NCBI GenBank assembly: GCA_004794785.1
Contig: SJOL01009700.1
Location: 462,332-526,331 of the forward strand
Direction: 5' to 3'
DNA length: 64,000 bases
Origin: Opisthorchis felineus
Lineage: Eukaryota; Platyhelminthes; Trematoda; Opisthorchiida; Opisthorchiidae
How positions within the stretch are numbered: position 1 is the stretch's first letter; every line of letters begins with the position of its first letter. The position numbers were made by a program, and so were the translations under genes. A model generated the notes under the pieces. That model had not been told where the DNA came from and made no database searches. It was given only the letters and a program-made list of their open reading frames with translations. This document shows, piece after piece, positions 26,501 through 34,139 of this stretch.

Positions 26501-26839
26501 AGGATTTCATTTGCACTAAACAGAACTCAGTGGTGCGCCATAACATATAGTCAAATAGGATGAGAAATGGTGTACCTCAGTGTTCAGCTTACCGAAATCA
26601 GGGATGGAAAAACCGAACTCATTAAAACGGCGTTTTGTTCCCGTTTCTGATCGGTCTGCCGCACTTTCTTCCTCCTCTTGCGGAACGTCTTTGTTGAAGT
26701 AGGAAAAGGATGGCCGCAGAGATGGTATCAATGCAGAGAAAGGAACGATCTGAGTGACTTCAAACGGATGACCATTGGATCTGCCATTTTCAATGGCCGT
26801 CCCAATGTCCTCTTCTTTAGAAGCAAGCGTGTCAACCAT
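449..26839 (-). CDS. SGSM3: SGSM3-like Rab GAP (TBC-SH3-RUN), eleven exons, 3' end outside window
   Basis: Gene-level entry. Members of this family are Rab GTPase-activating/small-G-protein signalling modulators acting on endosomal membranes. Coding exons in transcript order: 26839-26593, 24477-24047, 21473-21339, 18696-18498, 16647-16502, 15692-15597, 13483-13349, 10586-10326, 2940-2681, 2597-2381, 534-449. All junctions have GT and AG, and phases match across every intron, giving about 737 residues so far. TBC domain lies at about residues 170-390, with the arginine finger in IEKDLFR (R230) and the glutamine finger in YCQG (Q267). SH3 lies at about 558-617, and the RUN domain begins after about 640. 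The TBC-SH3-RUN order separates SGSM3 from SGSM1/2, which carry RUN first. The human family member is about 750 residues, so little more than the RUN C-terminal half is missing. Exon assignment rests on conserved protein motifs, not on transcripts. Confidence 0.93.
895..945 (-). ncRNA. Hammerhead motif, strongly degenerate
   Basis: Aligns with the other copies through CCCAATAAGGATGAAG-CAGTTGTACAATG on the minus strand. The CTGATGA box is reduced to TGTTGA and stem I pairing is poor. It lies 358 nt (site to site) downstream of the copy at 1256-1300, in the same orientation. Confidence 0.45.
904..1261 (-). repeat. Small tRNA-like repeat unit between two hammerhead motifs
   Basis: A 358-nt unit bounded by the predicted cleavage sites of two same-strand hammerhead motifs. 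Near its 3' end is a B-box-like GGGTCGAATCT (about 966-976). An internal block (GTGCGAGTTAATCACACTGC...CAGCCGC) recurs in the foldbacks at 19838-20090 and 62430-62870. Lies in an SGSM3 intron on the gene's own strand, so it would be in the pre-mRNA. Confidence 0.5.
1256..1300 (-). ncRNA. Hammerhead motif, mutated core
   Basis: Minus strand: stem I GCACTG / CAGTGC pairs perfectly and the CTGATGA box is intact (1288-1294), but the GAAA box is altered to GAGA and stem III is lost. Pairs at stem I differ from the copy at 62375-62423 by a C-G to T-A swap that keeps pairing. Probably inactive. Confidence 0.5.
1395..1530 (+). mobile_element. RTE-type LINE fragment, C-terminal end of ORF
   Basis: Broken translations show [22 protein letters not shown] and IRWEHHVS, matching the LLYG-ETW...DHRCLRSIA-I-WEH-VSN end of RTE reverse transcriptase proteins. 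Antisense to SGSM3. Confidence 0.6.
2381..2597 (-). CDS. SGSM3: SGSM3 exon 10, start of RUN region
   Basis: The acceptor is TCCTCTCAG; the donor is CGT|GTACGT. Codes for [27 protein letters not shown] and [21 protein letters not shown]. This last block is among the most conserved of SGSM3 and leads into the RUN domain. Confidence 0.95.
2681..2940 (-). CDS. SGSM3: SGSM3 exon 9, SH3 domain
   Basis: The acceptor is TTGCCGACAG; the donor is GG|GTAAG, phase 2. Codes for a complete SH3 domain: [15 protein letters not shown] at its start, then the DEHCWVGEL tryptophan and the [12 protein letters not shown] proline motif. It is followed by [14 protein letters not shown], which is conserved in SGSM3. 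The ligand-binding W, P and Y/F positions look intact. Confidence 0.96.
3758..3800. repeat. AAT-rich microsatellite
   Basis: Imperfect AAT/AAC run next to an old SINE, probably the SINE-associated tail. Confidence 0.9.
3845..3972 (-). mobile_element. Old SINE copy
   Basis: Diverged copy with recognisable GAGCTCGATATAGCTAAGCG head and the body CAAACTGGCAGTAGCTGAGTCC followed by TCGTGC. Followed on the other side by an AAT-rich microsatellite (3758-3800). In an SGSM3 intron. Confidence 0.55.
4311..4505 (+). mobile_element. SINE copy with GACT tail
   Basis: CAGCTGAGTGGTTAAGGCGCGAA head, B box degraded to GGTTTGAACC, body CTTGGGCAACCTGGATGTACC, end CTACAGTTGACTGACTGACTG. The short GACT repeat is the 3' tail. 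Confidence 0.75.
6990..7142 (-). mobile_element. SINE copy
   Basis: Reverse complement shows GAGGCTCGATGTAGCTCAGTGG, GACCTGAAGGTCTGTG and the CTTGGACAAGCTGGCCATACC body. The B box is mutated. Confidence 0.7.
9230..9713 (-). mobile_element. RTE-type LINE fragment, interrupted by an LTR
   Basis: Matches the RTE copy at 28930-29500 at the DNA level (for example CTCGGGGTCCCCAT-CAGGGAG near 9290 and 29030, and CAGTATTGCT near 9550 and 29288). Similarity resumes faintly at about 10040-10070, right of the LTR at 9714-10036. In an SGSM3 intron. Confidence 0.65.
9714..10036 (-). mobile_element. Solo LTR of gypsy family B, inserted in RTE sequence
   Basis: Same sequence as the LTR at 53240-53564: it starts TGTTGGCGGGG...CCGGAGG on the minus strand and has ACATCACGTCAATTGG. 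A TATA-like CCTATAAACACGG follows, then CCATAAAGGGCTG and GGCGGAGCAGGAAGCCAAG. No internal gag or pol follows it here. Confidence 0.7.
10326..10586 (-). CDS. SGSM3: SGSM3 exon 8, linker before SH3
   Basis: The acceptor is CCGTGCTAG before TATCTGG; the donor is ATG|GTGAGT, phase 0. Codes for 87 residues: a basic start ([12 protein letters not shown]), a Ser/Gln-rich disordered middle, and a conserved helix [17 protein letters not shown] that matches the IKQTEL...LREAIL helix upstream of the SH3 domain in vertebrates. The segment between this helix and the SH3 is much shorter than in vertebrates. Confidence 0.88.
10587..13348 (-). other. SGSM3 intron, 2.8 kb
   Basis: A SINE at 12960-13185 is the only element recognised. 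The rest shows no coding or repeat signal I can name. Confidence 0.8.
12960..13185 (+). mobile_element. SINE copy with trinucleotide tail
   Basis: Clear A box (ACTCGGTGGTTAAGG) and B box (GGGTTCGAATCC), body CTTGAGCAACCTGGCAGTATG, end TACAATTGAACG, then an ATT/AGT trinucleotide run (13135-13182). In an SGSM3 intron, antisense to the gene. Confidence 0.8.
13349..13483 (-). CDS. SGSM3: SGSM3 exon 7, linker region
   Basis: The acceptor is TTCGTACAG before GTCGCC; the donor is CAG|GTACAC, phase 0. Codes for 45 residues ([20 protein letters not shown]...) corresponding to the helical linker (VAMRLAGS...RRKHLAYLI in vertebrates) after the TBC domain. Confidence 0.85.
13484..16501 (-). other. SGSM3 introns on both sides of the 96-nt exon
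   Basis: 13484-15596 and 15693-16501 flank the short exon 15597-15692. The plus-strand frames around 14164-14520 and the minus frame at 14668-14955 have no recognisable similarity. I treat them as chance frames. Confidence 0.75.
15597..15692 (-). CDS. SGSM3: SGSM3 exon 6 (short)
   Basis: This 96-nt exon has a GTGTGTCAG acceptor and a CAA|GTGAGT donor, phase 0 at both ends. It codes for 32 residues starting [18 protein letters not shown], matching the KEEELI...SIFNTLSDIP segment of vertebrate SGSM3 directly after the TBC domain. It fills the gap between the neighbouring exons. Confidence 0.88.
16502..16647 (-). CDS. SGSM3: SGSM3 exon 5, TBC domain C-terminal part
   Basis: The acceptor is TGGTTTACAG; the donor is AAG|GTAAAC. 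The first codon is completed across the intron (G|AA). Codes for [16 protein letters not shown]...[25 protein letters not shown], the typical WF...DLFFYEGS end of a TBC domain. Confidence 0.95.
17390..18215 (-). mobile_element. RTE-type LINE fragment, ORF end and 3' UTR
   Basis: Minus-strand frames contain [36 protein letters not shown], then [20 protein letters not shown], the C-terminus of RTE proteins, with frameshifts. The 3' UTR follows to about 17390, with a short TTTAAAGCCTT motif shared with copies at about 22230 and 34180. In an SGSM3 intron, sense to the gene. Confidence 0.8.
17502..17541 (+). other. G-quadruplex motif followed by perfect hairpin
   Basis: GGGTGGGTGGGTGGG at 17502-17516 is directly followed by TTCTTGTGATA-GGC-TATCACAAGAA (17517-17541), an 11-bp perfect hairpin. 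Both lie in the 3' UTR of a minus-strand RTE fragment, so the LINE and SGSM3 transcripts would carry the C-rich complement. Confidence 0.85.
18498..18696 (-). CDS. SGSM3: SGSM3 exon 4, TBC domain
   Basis: The acceptor is GTCATACAG before ATTGCAGC; the donor is G|GTGAGT, phase 1. Codes for residues from [18 protein letters not shown] through [10 protein letters not shown] and [11 protein letters not shown] to DHGI. The AFWMM...IEDLLP pattern is diagnostic of the SGSM3 TBC domain. Confidence 0.95.
19480..19690 (-). mobile_element. RTE 3' UTR fragment
   Basis: Matches the 17550-17720 part of the neighbouring RTE copy (GGAAAGGGACTGACAGTACGA against GGAAAGGAACTGACAGCACGA, and CCCTGTCCTGGAAGGTG against CCCATCCTGGAAGGCG). 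No coding sequence. Confidence 0.6.
19838..20090. repeat. Foldback element (same family, no hammerhead)
   Basis: Arms of about 115 nt with imperfect complementarity: ATCCACGTCACGTGGTCACACG on the left matches CGTGTGACCACGCGATGTGGAT on the right. GGCTCCTC pairs with GAGGAGCC, and the outer parts AGCAGTGTGATTA/TAATTACACTGCTGAT match too. The short spacer is at about 19955-19973. Lies in an SGSM3 intron. Confidence 0.75.
20507..20532. repeat. (TA)n microsatellite
   Basis: Uninterrupted TA run of 13 units in an SGSM3 intron, about 420 bp right of the foldback element. Confidence 0.98.
21339..21473 (-). CDS. SGSM3: SGSM3 exon 3, catalytic fingers of TBC domain
   Basis: The acceptor is CCTTTAG before GATCTC; the donor is TTG|GTAAGT. 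Codes for residues 227-271: [12 protein letters not shown]... to GYCQGMGL. It completes the IxxDxxR arginine-finger motif begun in the previous exon and carries the YxQ glutamine finger, so GAP chemistry should be possible. Phase 0 at both ends. Confidence 0.95.
21570..21928 (-). mobile_element. SINE copy plus adjoining SINE fragment
   Basis: A nearly full copy occupies about 21755-21928 (B box GGTTTGAACCC on the minus strand, body with TTGGGCAACATGGCAGTATC). About 100 nt to the left, 21570-21660 repeats the CTTGGGCAACCTAGCAACATG body part, so two copies lie in tandem in the same orientation. Starts about 100 bp right of SGSM3 exon 3. Confidence 0.75.
22150..22400 (-). mobile_element. RTE 3' UTR fragment
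   Basis: Shares CACCG/CTGATG-ATGGTTCACTGC, TTATTTTAAAGCCTTA and the AACTGACAACAAGAACGCCA block with the RTE 3' UTRs at 17390 and 34140. Weakly conserved. Confidence 0.5.
22626..22770 (+). mobile_element. Old SINE copy
   Basis: GCGAGATGGCCGCATGTTTAAG head, degraded B box (GATTCCAACC), and the body CAGTCCTCGTGCTTCCTTCG. Diverged but in the right order. Confidence 0.6.
23516..23569. repeat. (TA)n microsatellite, 27 units
   Basis: Uninterrupted TA dinucleotide run in the SGSM3 intron between exons 2 and 3. Confidence 0.98.
24047..24477 (-). CDS. SGSM3: SGSM3 exon 2, start of TBC domain
   Basis: The acceptor is TTTTTTACAG and the donor is AAA|GTACGTG. Codes for residues 83-226, including [29 protein letters not shown] and the QIEK half of the arginine-finger motif. 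Between the EFSH motif and the TBC core there is an acidic insert (DEYDNQ...DEEADHLW) that looks longer than in vertebrate homologues. The open frame reads on past both splice sites, but family similarity stops at them. Confidence 0.92.
25558..25708 (-). mobile_element. SINE copy
   Basis: Minus strand: AGCTCGGTGGTTAAAGCGCG head, CCGGAAGATCCTTGGTTGGA in place of the B box, CTTGGGCAACCTGGGCATATC body and GGCACCGAAAGAGTGT end. Confidence 0.75.
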
Positions 26840-26847
26840 TGTTGGGG
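26593..26847 (-). CDS. SGSM3: SGSM3 first coding exon (start codon, N-terminal region)
   Basis: The acceptor is a pyrimidine tract ending in CCACAG just right of 26847. ATG at 26839-26837 opens the frame, so 26840-26847 would be 5' UTR. The donor is GTAAGC after GATTTCG, phase 1. The encoded N-terminus contains [11 protein letters not shown] and an EFGFSIPDF stretch, like the PFSAL...EFGF pattern at the N-terminus of animal SGSM3. An alternative donor 18 nt further on would break the phase with the next exon. An upstream non-coding exon is implied but was not located. Confidence 0.75.
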
Positions 26848-27267
26848 CTGTGGTAAAAGAAGAAAACAGGCAAAACGTTGAAGTAGACAAAAAGCCAGGT
26901 CAGCTGGATGACCATGTCGTCGAAGATGTGCATGATGGTTGGTCCAATACACGGATTGTGGATGATGGCGGCTTGAACCGACAGTACATCAAGGACATCA
27001 GTGGACGGATATTATCGAAAGTATGAAAGCGGTAAGTAGGAAGAAACGTAAACTGCTGAGTTACCACCAGACCCATCAACACTGAAAGCGAACAGTCGGA
27101 AAGTTAAGGGTGCTTTCCGTAGAATTTTTACGAAAGACAATAATTCCTGAACTGACATCCAAAGGATTTACAGGGAAACGGAGGCCTCGTGGTTACGGAC
27201 CGACTGTAAGCAAAATTGTGTAACAGGGAACCAAACAGGGCGAAAGAAAACACCGACTTCACAGGGA

Positions 27268-27341
27268 TGTCGGGGTTGGGTTCAAACCATGGAACTTCCG
27301 TCAGTAAGTTCGTGCCTTAACTACTAAACTACCTCGAGCTC
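27268..27341 (-). mobile_element. SINE head fragment
   Basis: Only the tRNA-like part remains: GAGCTCGAGGTAGTTTAGTAG, then GGAAGTTCCATGGTTTGAACC. About 400 bp upstream of the first SGSM3 coding exon. Confidence 0.6.
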
Positions 27342-27394
27342 TAGGATGATTGATTGACAGAGGCAGCAGATGAACCCAGCCACATCGTATTGGT

Positions 27395-27715
27395 TGTCAG
27401 CCACTCTTAATAAACGAACACTACGTCAACTGGACGGACGTGTCACGTGTGGGCTACGGAGTAAACGAAGCCATGCCTTGATTGGTCAGGTCAGCCAATC
27501 TGGATCGAGCATCCATAGCTCGACGCTTCTTACCCCGTCACGAAGATCCTAGCGCAGCCTTGTGGAACATTCTCTGATGATCCTATAAATACAGTTGTAA
27601 TAATCTTCCTTCGTCCCCATAAAGAGTTGCCTGAAACTACCATGTCTTTTGATATATCACAGTGGGCGGAGCAGGAAGCCAAGGACCGACAGATTGGCGT
27701 GACCGTCAGCAAGAA
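27395..27715 (+). mobile_element. Solo LTR of gypsy family B
   Basis: Plus-strand copy with TGTCAGCC start, ACGTCAACTGGACGGACG, CCTATAAATACAG (TATA-like), CCATAAAGAG and GGCGGAGCAGGAAGCCAAGG. No coding part attached. Lies about 0.5-0.9 kb upstream of the first SGSM3 coding exon, pointing away from it. Confidence 0.7.
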
Positions 27716-27839
27716 ACAAAATTGACGTTGCGCGACTCACTTCACAGTGGTATCACATTTAGCCCGTGCACTTCTAGCCTCGCCAACGAATTCTACCTTC
27801 TACAGACACTCTGCATCATCATCAGCTTCATCAGAGACA

Positions 27840-28790
27840 GCAAATAGACCCCATCCTGGAGGCGTATGGCACCAACAGCACACAAACTCTGTGTTAACCT
27901 CTTTCATACCCTTCCGCCAAGTTATACTTTGTTGACCTCGCGGTTCCCGCTATTCTGAAGCAGGCACTGCGAACAAGACTAGTCTCGACAGATGGTACTT
28001 CGACATGTGTAGCACATGGCCGAGCCACCGCAGCTGACGGTGCTGGATCTTCTCCGCGACTGAAGTGCCTGCTACACAACCAAATACCCGCTTTATAATT
28101 ACCTTGTTACAAACTCGCTGACACCATCGGACACCAGCAACACTTCTGAGGTATCTGAGATCAGAAGACGCTTCACATCGTCTGTCCGCAGAGGCCATGT
28201 TTTGCAACCATACAACAACACAGCCCTTGCTGTAGCATGGTAACAGCGACCCTTGAGACACAGTGATATGCCTTTTTGACGCCACAAGTGACGCAAATTA
28301 GCAAATGTGATTCTGGCTTTTGAGATTCGCGCACTTACTTCACCAGATACAATTCCGTCAGATCTAACACAACTACCGAGCTATATAAAATCCTCCCCGA
28401 CTTCCAGCGATTCCCTTGAATTGTAAGGGGTATATTCAGAGACTGCACGTTCGGAAGCATGAATTTGCACTTTGAAGGTGCAAAGCGCAAGCCAGTTTAT
28501 TCAACAGACCTTGTGCTACGTCTTCGTCTCCAAAGATGAGGGCGATGTCGTCTGAGCACTCGAGATCGACAAGGTACTAAACAGTAACAATTTGAACACC
28601 GGGGTTTTGAAGACCTTCCAGCGATCGCCTCATTATTTCATCAATGACGGAGTTGGACAAGAATGGAAAGAGTGGACATCTTTGTCGGACACCACTTTTT
28701 GTGGGGAAGCTTTTGGAGAGCTCACCGTACATTCTCACACGCCCAGAAGTGTGTGAATATGAGGATATCATCATCATCATCAGTTGTAAG
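27840..28790 (-). mobile_element. RTE-type LINE, 3' half, dead
   Basis: Minus-strand frames give an RT piece (VRMYGELSKSFPTKSGVRQ, RCPLFPFLSNSVIDEIMR, NPGVQIVT) and the C-terminal [13 protein letters not shown]...HRQLRWLGHVLHMSKYHL, broken by frameshifts. The YADD catalytic box is not intact. The segment 28018-28487 is identical to 34523-34993. Confidence 0.85.
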
Positions 28791-28929
28791 AACGGAGTAC
28801 TCTCCGTACAGTGGTTTTTGCTGCCACAGTTTCGTTGACCGATGGTTTGGGGAAGTGAGGTAGGTAGCTGTGCATTGAAGGCGGTAGCTGATATAATTTA
28901 TGCATAAACACAGGGCTATCAGCGAACTT

Positions 28930-31350
28930 TTATGCATTGAAGGCAATGGCTTGGATGCATGAGCACCATTGAGGGTGCAACTGGGCCATGTCTGACAATG
29001 CCTCTAACAATTGATGTGTCCCGTCTCGGGGTCCCCATTCAGGGAGACGGCATTGACCAGTGCAACTGAGTTTGCTGGTAGTTGCTTTCATACTTTGCTG
29101 CCCAGTCATTGTTTGACCTCCCGTCGCACGTTTCCACCCTTCACGTGGTTGTGCAAAATGGGCTGTTCAAGGAAGTCGTTCGACTGGCATACGGAGCACG
29201 TGGCCAAGCTAACACAACCTATGGAGTGTGGTCAATTTATCTATCGTAGGCGAGTTATTTCAACCGAATACCATTTGACGTACTTCAGTATTGCTGGTCC
29301 GGTGTTCCCATCGGACTCGGGCGATGCTCCGAAGATATCGATGTTCAAGCACTGATGGTTTTTTGAGGCATTCAGCATGCAGCGGCCCGGTTTCTGACCC
29401 GCATAATGACACGGAGCGAACCGCAGCATTGTAAACGGTCCCTGACGGGCAAGCTGATGTCACGCCTGAGTCGCAGGTGATGCCGGTTCACGAAAGTCGC
29501 TCTGGCCTTCCCAGTCCGGATGGAAATGGCATTTTAGCTAGACCACCGGTACTAATACAGCTGTCCAGGTAGACAAATTTGTGCACTACCTTAATCGGCT
29601 CATGCGCAAGTATGAGGTTAGGGTCCGAGTCCAACGAGTATTGCATCAGCACCTTGCAGGTGTGAAGCGCATGCCAAACCGTGAGGCAGAATTATTTAGA
29701 TTATTTAATATTGTTCGCTTTAGCAAGGAGTCAGATCGAAGAAGAGCCATGTCGTCTGCGTACTCGATATCTGTGATCGAAAGCCCCGATAGCGAAGCCC
29801 CGACCCCGCAGGCATTAAAGGTTGGGAGTAAATCTTCCATAATCGTATCAATGACGAAGTTGAAGAGGAAAAGCGAAAGAGGAAAGCCTTGCCTTCACTT
29901 GATGTAGTGAACTCATGCGAGAGCTAACCTTATGACTTCATGCGACCGTGGCGTCCGTGGGTCAAGAATATATGGGGGTATACCTATGCTCCATAGGACT
30001 GTTATAGAGCCTGACGGTTCACTGTGTCGAATACAGCTTTCAAGTCAAAGAAGACCACCATTGTTGGTCAATCGAAGTAGTGTCGCTGTTTCAGAATCTG
30101 ACGGAGGGTGAAAGTGTGATCGATGCATCATGTTGCAGAACAGATCCTAGCTTAGTTCTCACGGATCTGCCTCTCCCTTTGTTCAGTCAACATTCGGAGC
30201 ATAAGACCAGAGAGTACCTTCGATATCACAGCTACAAGGTTAATTCCACCATAGTTTTCACAAGGTGTTAGTGAAGTTGGCGATGACTATCTATGTGTAC
30301 CATTCTGCAGACATTTTCTCTCCACTCCATTTCGTATCAATTATTTTTGCCAGATGGGTCACCATGGGTTCTCCCTTCTTTGAAAAAGGCTGGATACAGG
30401 CCGTCCGGTCCTGGGACTTCTCATGGTTCCGTACGTATTTTGTATCTTAGTTCTCTGTGTGACAGGCGATTATAGTTTACATTCCATTCACCTGCATGAA
30501 CTGTTTCCAGGGGCTGCGTCGCGGGAGGGCAGGTAAACTGCCTTTCGTGTTCAGTTCATCTACCAAGTCGGTGTTTTTGCGAGTGAAACAATGAGTCCCC
30601 TTTTTCACTTATCGTTTTGCTGACCGATGATCTCCTATGGCCAGTCAATCGTATCAATTGGCATAGGACACAGATGTTTCCAATACCAAAATCCTTCTCC
30701 ATCTCTTGAACTTTGGATGTCCACCGAAGTGCTCGGCCTTTCCTTAGGCTCTTCAATAGTTGATGTCTGAGGGATTTCCGTGCGCCATCGCACTCGTTGC
30801 CTGGTGGTATGGGTTTCTTAGCATCAACCAGCACCGGCGACCTCAACAATATCGTGATCATTTGATCGTGCCGGAGAATCCGGACAGACAGCACTGAACG
30901 CCGCCAGCATAGCTCCTTTCACATTCTCCCATGCTTCATCCACGTGCTTGCTACCAGTCAAGTGTTGGTTTACTGTAGAGAGTAGTTGAGGTAGTTCAGA
31001 TCAATATTGCTGAGCTATGGTAGTTCATTGATGATGGTGGATTGGCATGTTTCTTACTGACCTGCGAGGGCTTGAAAGAAAGCGAACTGTCAGCTGTGCC
31101 CGTACCCTGGCATGATCGGAATCAGGCTGTGTGCCCCAGAAGTAATGGTAGCCTTGAATTGCGGCTCTTCATCGGTGGCTGATTGCCACCTGGTCCATTT
31201 GGGCTCACGGCTGAGTTGCACTTGGTGACCGCCGGGTTAGTGGATGCGAACGTTTATATTGAAAGTTCGTACTGGCCGGAAACAGTTGCTGATCGGCACA
31301 CAACTATGGGGTTCCTCTCGGTTGTCTGTGCGACGCGCATCGACACCGAA
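28930..31350 (-). mobile_element. RTE-type LINE, longer copy, dead
   Basis: From right to left: a pre-RT segment at about 30894-30556 (ARKSLRHQLLKSLRKGRALR, WTSKVQEMEK, ETISEKGDSLFHSQ-like), the RT box DLKAVFDTVNR at about 30030-30060, and ITDIEYADDMALL at 29840-29646 with its YADD catalytic site preserved. The C-terminus is VYNAAVRSVSLCGSETGPL...HRYLRSIARVRWEHRTSN at 29463-29260. Stops and frameshifts interrupt it throughout. Confidence 0.85.
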
Positions 31351-31424
31351 TAGACTGCCTAGATTTGAATCCAGAGCGCTCAGACTGCCAGCTTTAGAGT
31401 GCAGCTTCTACTCAACCATGGCAG

Positions 31425-31585
31425 CTCTAGATAGCTCAAGAGTTTAGGCGCGAAACTGTCAACAGTAAGATTCGTGGTTCGAAACACCCCAGCATTCCGA
31501 CCGCTCCTGTTTACGCCTAAGCAACTTCAACCCTCGTGCTTCCTCCGGGTGACACGGCAGCTGTGCACCGAAAAGGTGTGCAGAA
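31425..31585 (+). mobile_element. SINE copy
   Basis: GCTCTAGATAGCTCAAGAG head, GGTTCGAAACACC B box, CCTCGTGCTTCCTCCGGGTG and GCACCGAAAAGGTGTGCAG body. Adjoins the end of an RTE element. Confidence 0.7.
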
Positions 31586-31599
31586 TGATTAGTACCGGC

Positions 31600-33600
31600 G
31601 AGCACGGGATAACCCATATACGTGGGGTTATCGTCACTTGTTTCTATAGACGACAATAAATTTGCAGCAGGGAAACTCATACCCTCAGTATGGGTTTTAA
31701 GATGTCATGGGTGTCCTCTGCGGAAACGTACGGAGAAGTCCACTGAACTTTCAGTCAAAAAAGTCTACTTCGACGACAAAAACCATTACACAGTCGCCAA
31801 ACCACTGGCCATACAACCCACGCGAAATTAGCCACCCTCGTCTAAACTTCAGAAGACAGTCGTCAGAAGAACAGTCGCAGGTCCTTTTGCTGAAAGTGCT
31901 AAACAACCTGCCTCCATGTCCACTCAGTAAACGGTCATCACTCTGGCATCAAAGGCCGACACCATGTAAGTGGGAATACCGTATCTAAAAATCCGACGCA
32001 CGTAGAGTTACCCACGCCGTTCAGAGGCAAACTGGGAGCCAGTACGAACATACAACAAAAGCTACCCGAGTTGGACGAGCCATGTGAACTTCACCCATTC
32101 GGGAGGCTCGTCAGTGAACTCAGGGTACAGTCGTACGCGAAAACGAACCTCTTGGGGTTGCCACCAAAAGCATTTTCCCCTGGTAGTTTGATGCGGTGAC
32201 CAAACGGTCATCGAGGCCTCAAAGAAGTTCCAATGACCAAACCGAGAACGGAAAACCAACGAAATAAACGAAAGCACCATCACTGCAAATCTTCAAACAA
32301 TGGCTACTCTGAGAGCCCAGAACGTGGTAATCCACGCGGTGCATGCAGCATCCATCGGACTAATCGGGACGGTGAACTGCGTCCCAGGAACAAGAGGTTG
32401 ATGCAAAGCGGATTCCAAATGAATGAGGAAGACCCCCACACAGGAACACAAAGTGTTGAAATCACCGAGACAGGAATCAAGAAAATACACTGCAAATAGC
32501 CCTTCCAAACCCCGGGGACCGAAGCCGGTGCAGAACCCTTAACTCTGTGAACCTCTCTGGTGACTCAACGCCTTCATGCTTCCCGCCGTCGGGTCCATCA
32601 AAAACAATGCCAGAATGCTTGTCCACAAACCGCCATTTAGGCAAGCTTTCTGATATTTAAGAGCCAGTCTATGTTGGGCGACTGTCCATACTCACATTTA
32701 CGTAGATCTGACCCACCCTAGATGTCCCTGATGCTGAGAAGGCTGACAGCTACTCCACTTTCCGGGCTGACCAGAAACACGGAAGGGTAAATAGCTTTGT
32801 TTTTTACTTGAGCACATTCTCCCCTGGCAACAGTGCTGGGCCGTTTTGTGATCAACCGCGGACTCAAGTTCCGCTAGGCGAGGCCGACTCCCTCTCCTGA
32901 GTCGCTTTGGCGCTCCCAAGGCCTCCTGGATGGAGTTTCAGCGCGTCGAGTCTAGTGACCACTGTGCGCCGCCGCTGACTCAAGTCGTGCAACAGAGCTC
33001 TTGGATCATGTATGCCAGCGCACCCACCGCATATCGCACAGGCCAACTACAATCCCTACTGGACGTGGTTGCCACCAGCTTCGTCGGTGGAGCAAAAATT
33101 AGGACCCCTCTGGGTCAGTGACCATTGTTTACCTGTTTTTGACTTCATCCGCTGTTGGGCCAGGAACCCTGAATCTAAAACATTCATCTGTAACTTCTGC
33201 CGTGTAGATTTCACACGGGTGTTCTCTCTGACTAGAGTGAACTGGGACCGACTTCTGTGGAGAACTGCAATACCACTATCCGGAAAATGCAAGAGATTGA
33301 TGCAGTAAAAATTTCGAAGAAACCAGCGCAGTCGAGCAAACCAAAAGCCTCCCTGAAATATATGGCATATTTTGGAAATAAGGTCCGGTTATTCTTCAAA
33401 ATGATAACTATAGCATACCTCGAGGAGTCGGTGACTCGTAAAGTGCGCAAGTAGTATAACTCAGATGTTCAACAAGTGAACCTACGAAAGCAGTCTATGA
33501 TAGTAGAATGTGCACAGAAAATACGGCGTATTATTTAAGTACATCCGACACCACCGAAGAACCAGCCAACAAACTTCTCCTTGAAGGGTAGCCGAAGGCT
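31600..33600. other. Unrecognised intergenic stretch
   Basis: Frames on both strands (for example plus 32233-32499) are short and match nothing I know. The minus strand near 32864-33046 has a CAICGGCAG cysteine cluster that could be a decayed retroelement zinc knuckle, without further support. Confidence 0.5.
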
Positions 33601-33850
33601 ATGATGTTTGTATCCTGTCTCAGCTATTTCAGGACATTGAATATTGGCAAAATGAAAGTACAAAAAGCCTCTAACTTATTCTTTGTGGAGGAAGACGTCT
33701 GTGAACTTTTACGCAACATATGCAGCGCACCGGGGCCAGGTGAATTATATCCAAGGATTATAAAAGAAACACCACTCAACTTAGCCAAATCTTTCTACCC
33801 GTTTCCTCAATCATTCGACGAACGTAACCTTCCCTCACACCGCTTATAGC
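33600..33850 (+). mobile_element. CR1/Jockey-type LINE fragment
   Basis: A frame with EEDVCELLRNICSAPGPGEL, YPRIIKETPLNLAKSF and SFDERNLPS matches the start of the RT domain of CR1/Jockey elements (V--LL--L---SPGPD-I-PR-LKE--L--L---F--S---G-LP--W). Confidence 0.75.
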
Positions 33851-33953
33851 TCAGCGGCTAAAGGCCAACTGACCTCACTAGCAGACCATGCATGGTGATG
33901 GAATGCAAGTTGAAGTATCACCATTAGAAACAGAAATATCAGTGTTGACCGCT

Positions 33954-34132
33954 CAGCTGTAGCACCCTTTCGGTGGCTAACTGCCATGCCACCAGAAGGA
34001 AGCACGAGGGCTGTGATACTGCCAGGTTGCCCAAGCCTAGACCGAGGAAGTCGAGAGGCAGAGGTCGGGTTCGAACCACGGACCTTCCGGTCAGTAAATT
34101 CGCGCTTTAACCACTGAGCCATCTCGCCCCCG
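33954..34132 (-). mobile_element. SINE copy, well preserved
   Basis: Minus strand: GGGGGCGAGATGGCTCAGTGG head, GGTTCGAACCCGACC B box, CTTGGGCAACCTGGCAGTATC body, GCACCGAAAGGGTGCTACAG-like end. Abuts the 3' end of the RTE element starting at about 34140. Confidence 0.85.
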
Positions 34133-34139
34133 TGTTGAC

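Larger units (their letters stand above)
18697..26592 (-). other. SGSM3 introns between exons 1 and 4
   Basis: Introns 18697-21338, 21474-24046 and 24478-26592 hold an RTE 3' UTR piece, the foldback, two TA microsatellites, SINEs at 21.6-21.9, 22.6 and 25.6 kb, and an RTE 3' UTR piece at 22.15 kb. About 22,800-23,500 and 24,500-25,550 show nothing identifiable. Confidence 0.75.
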
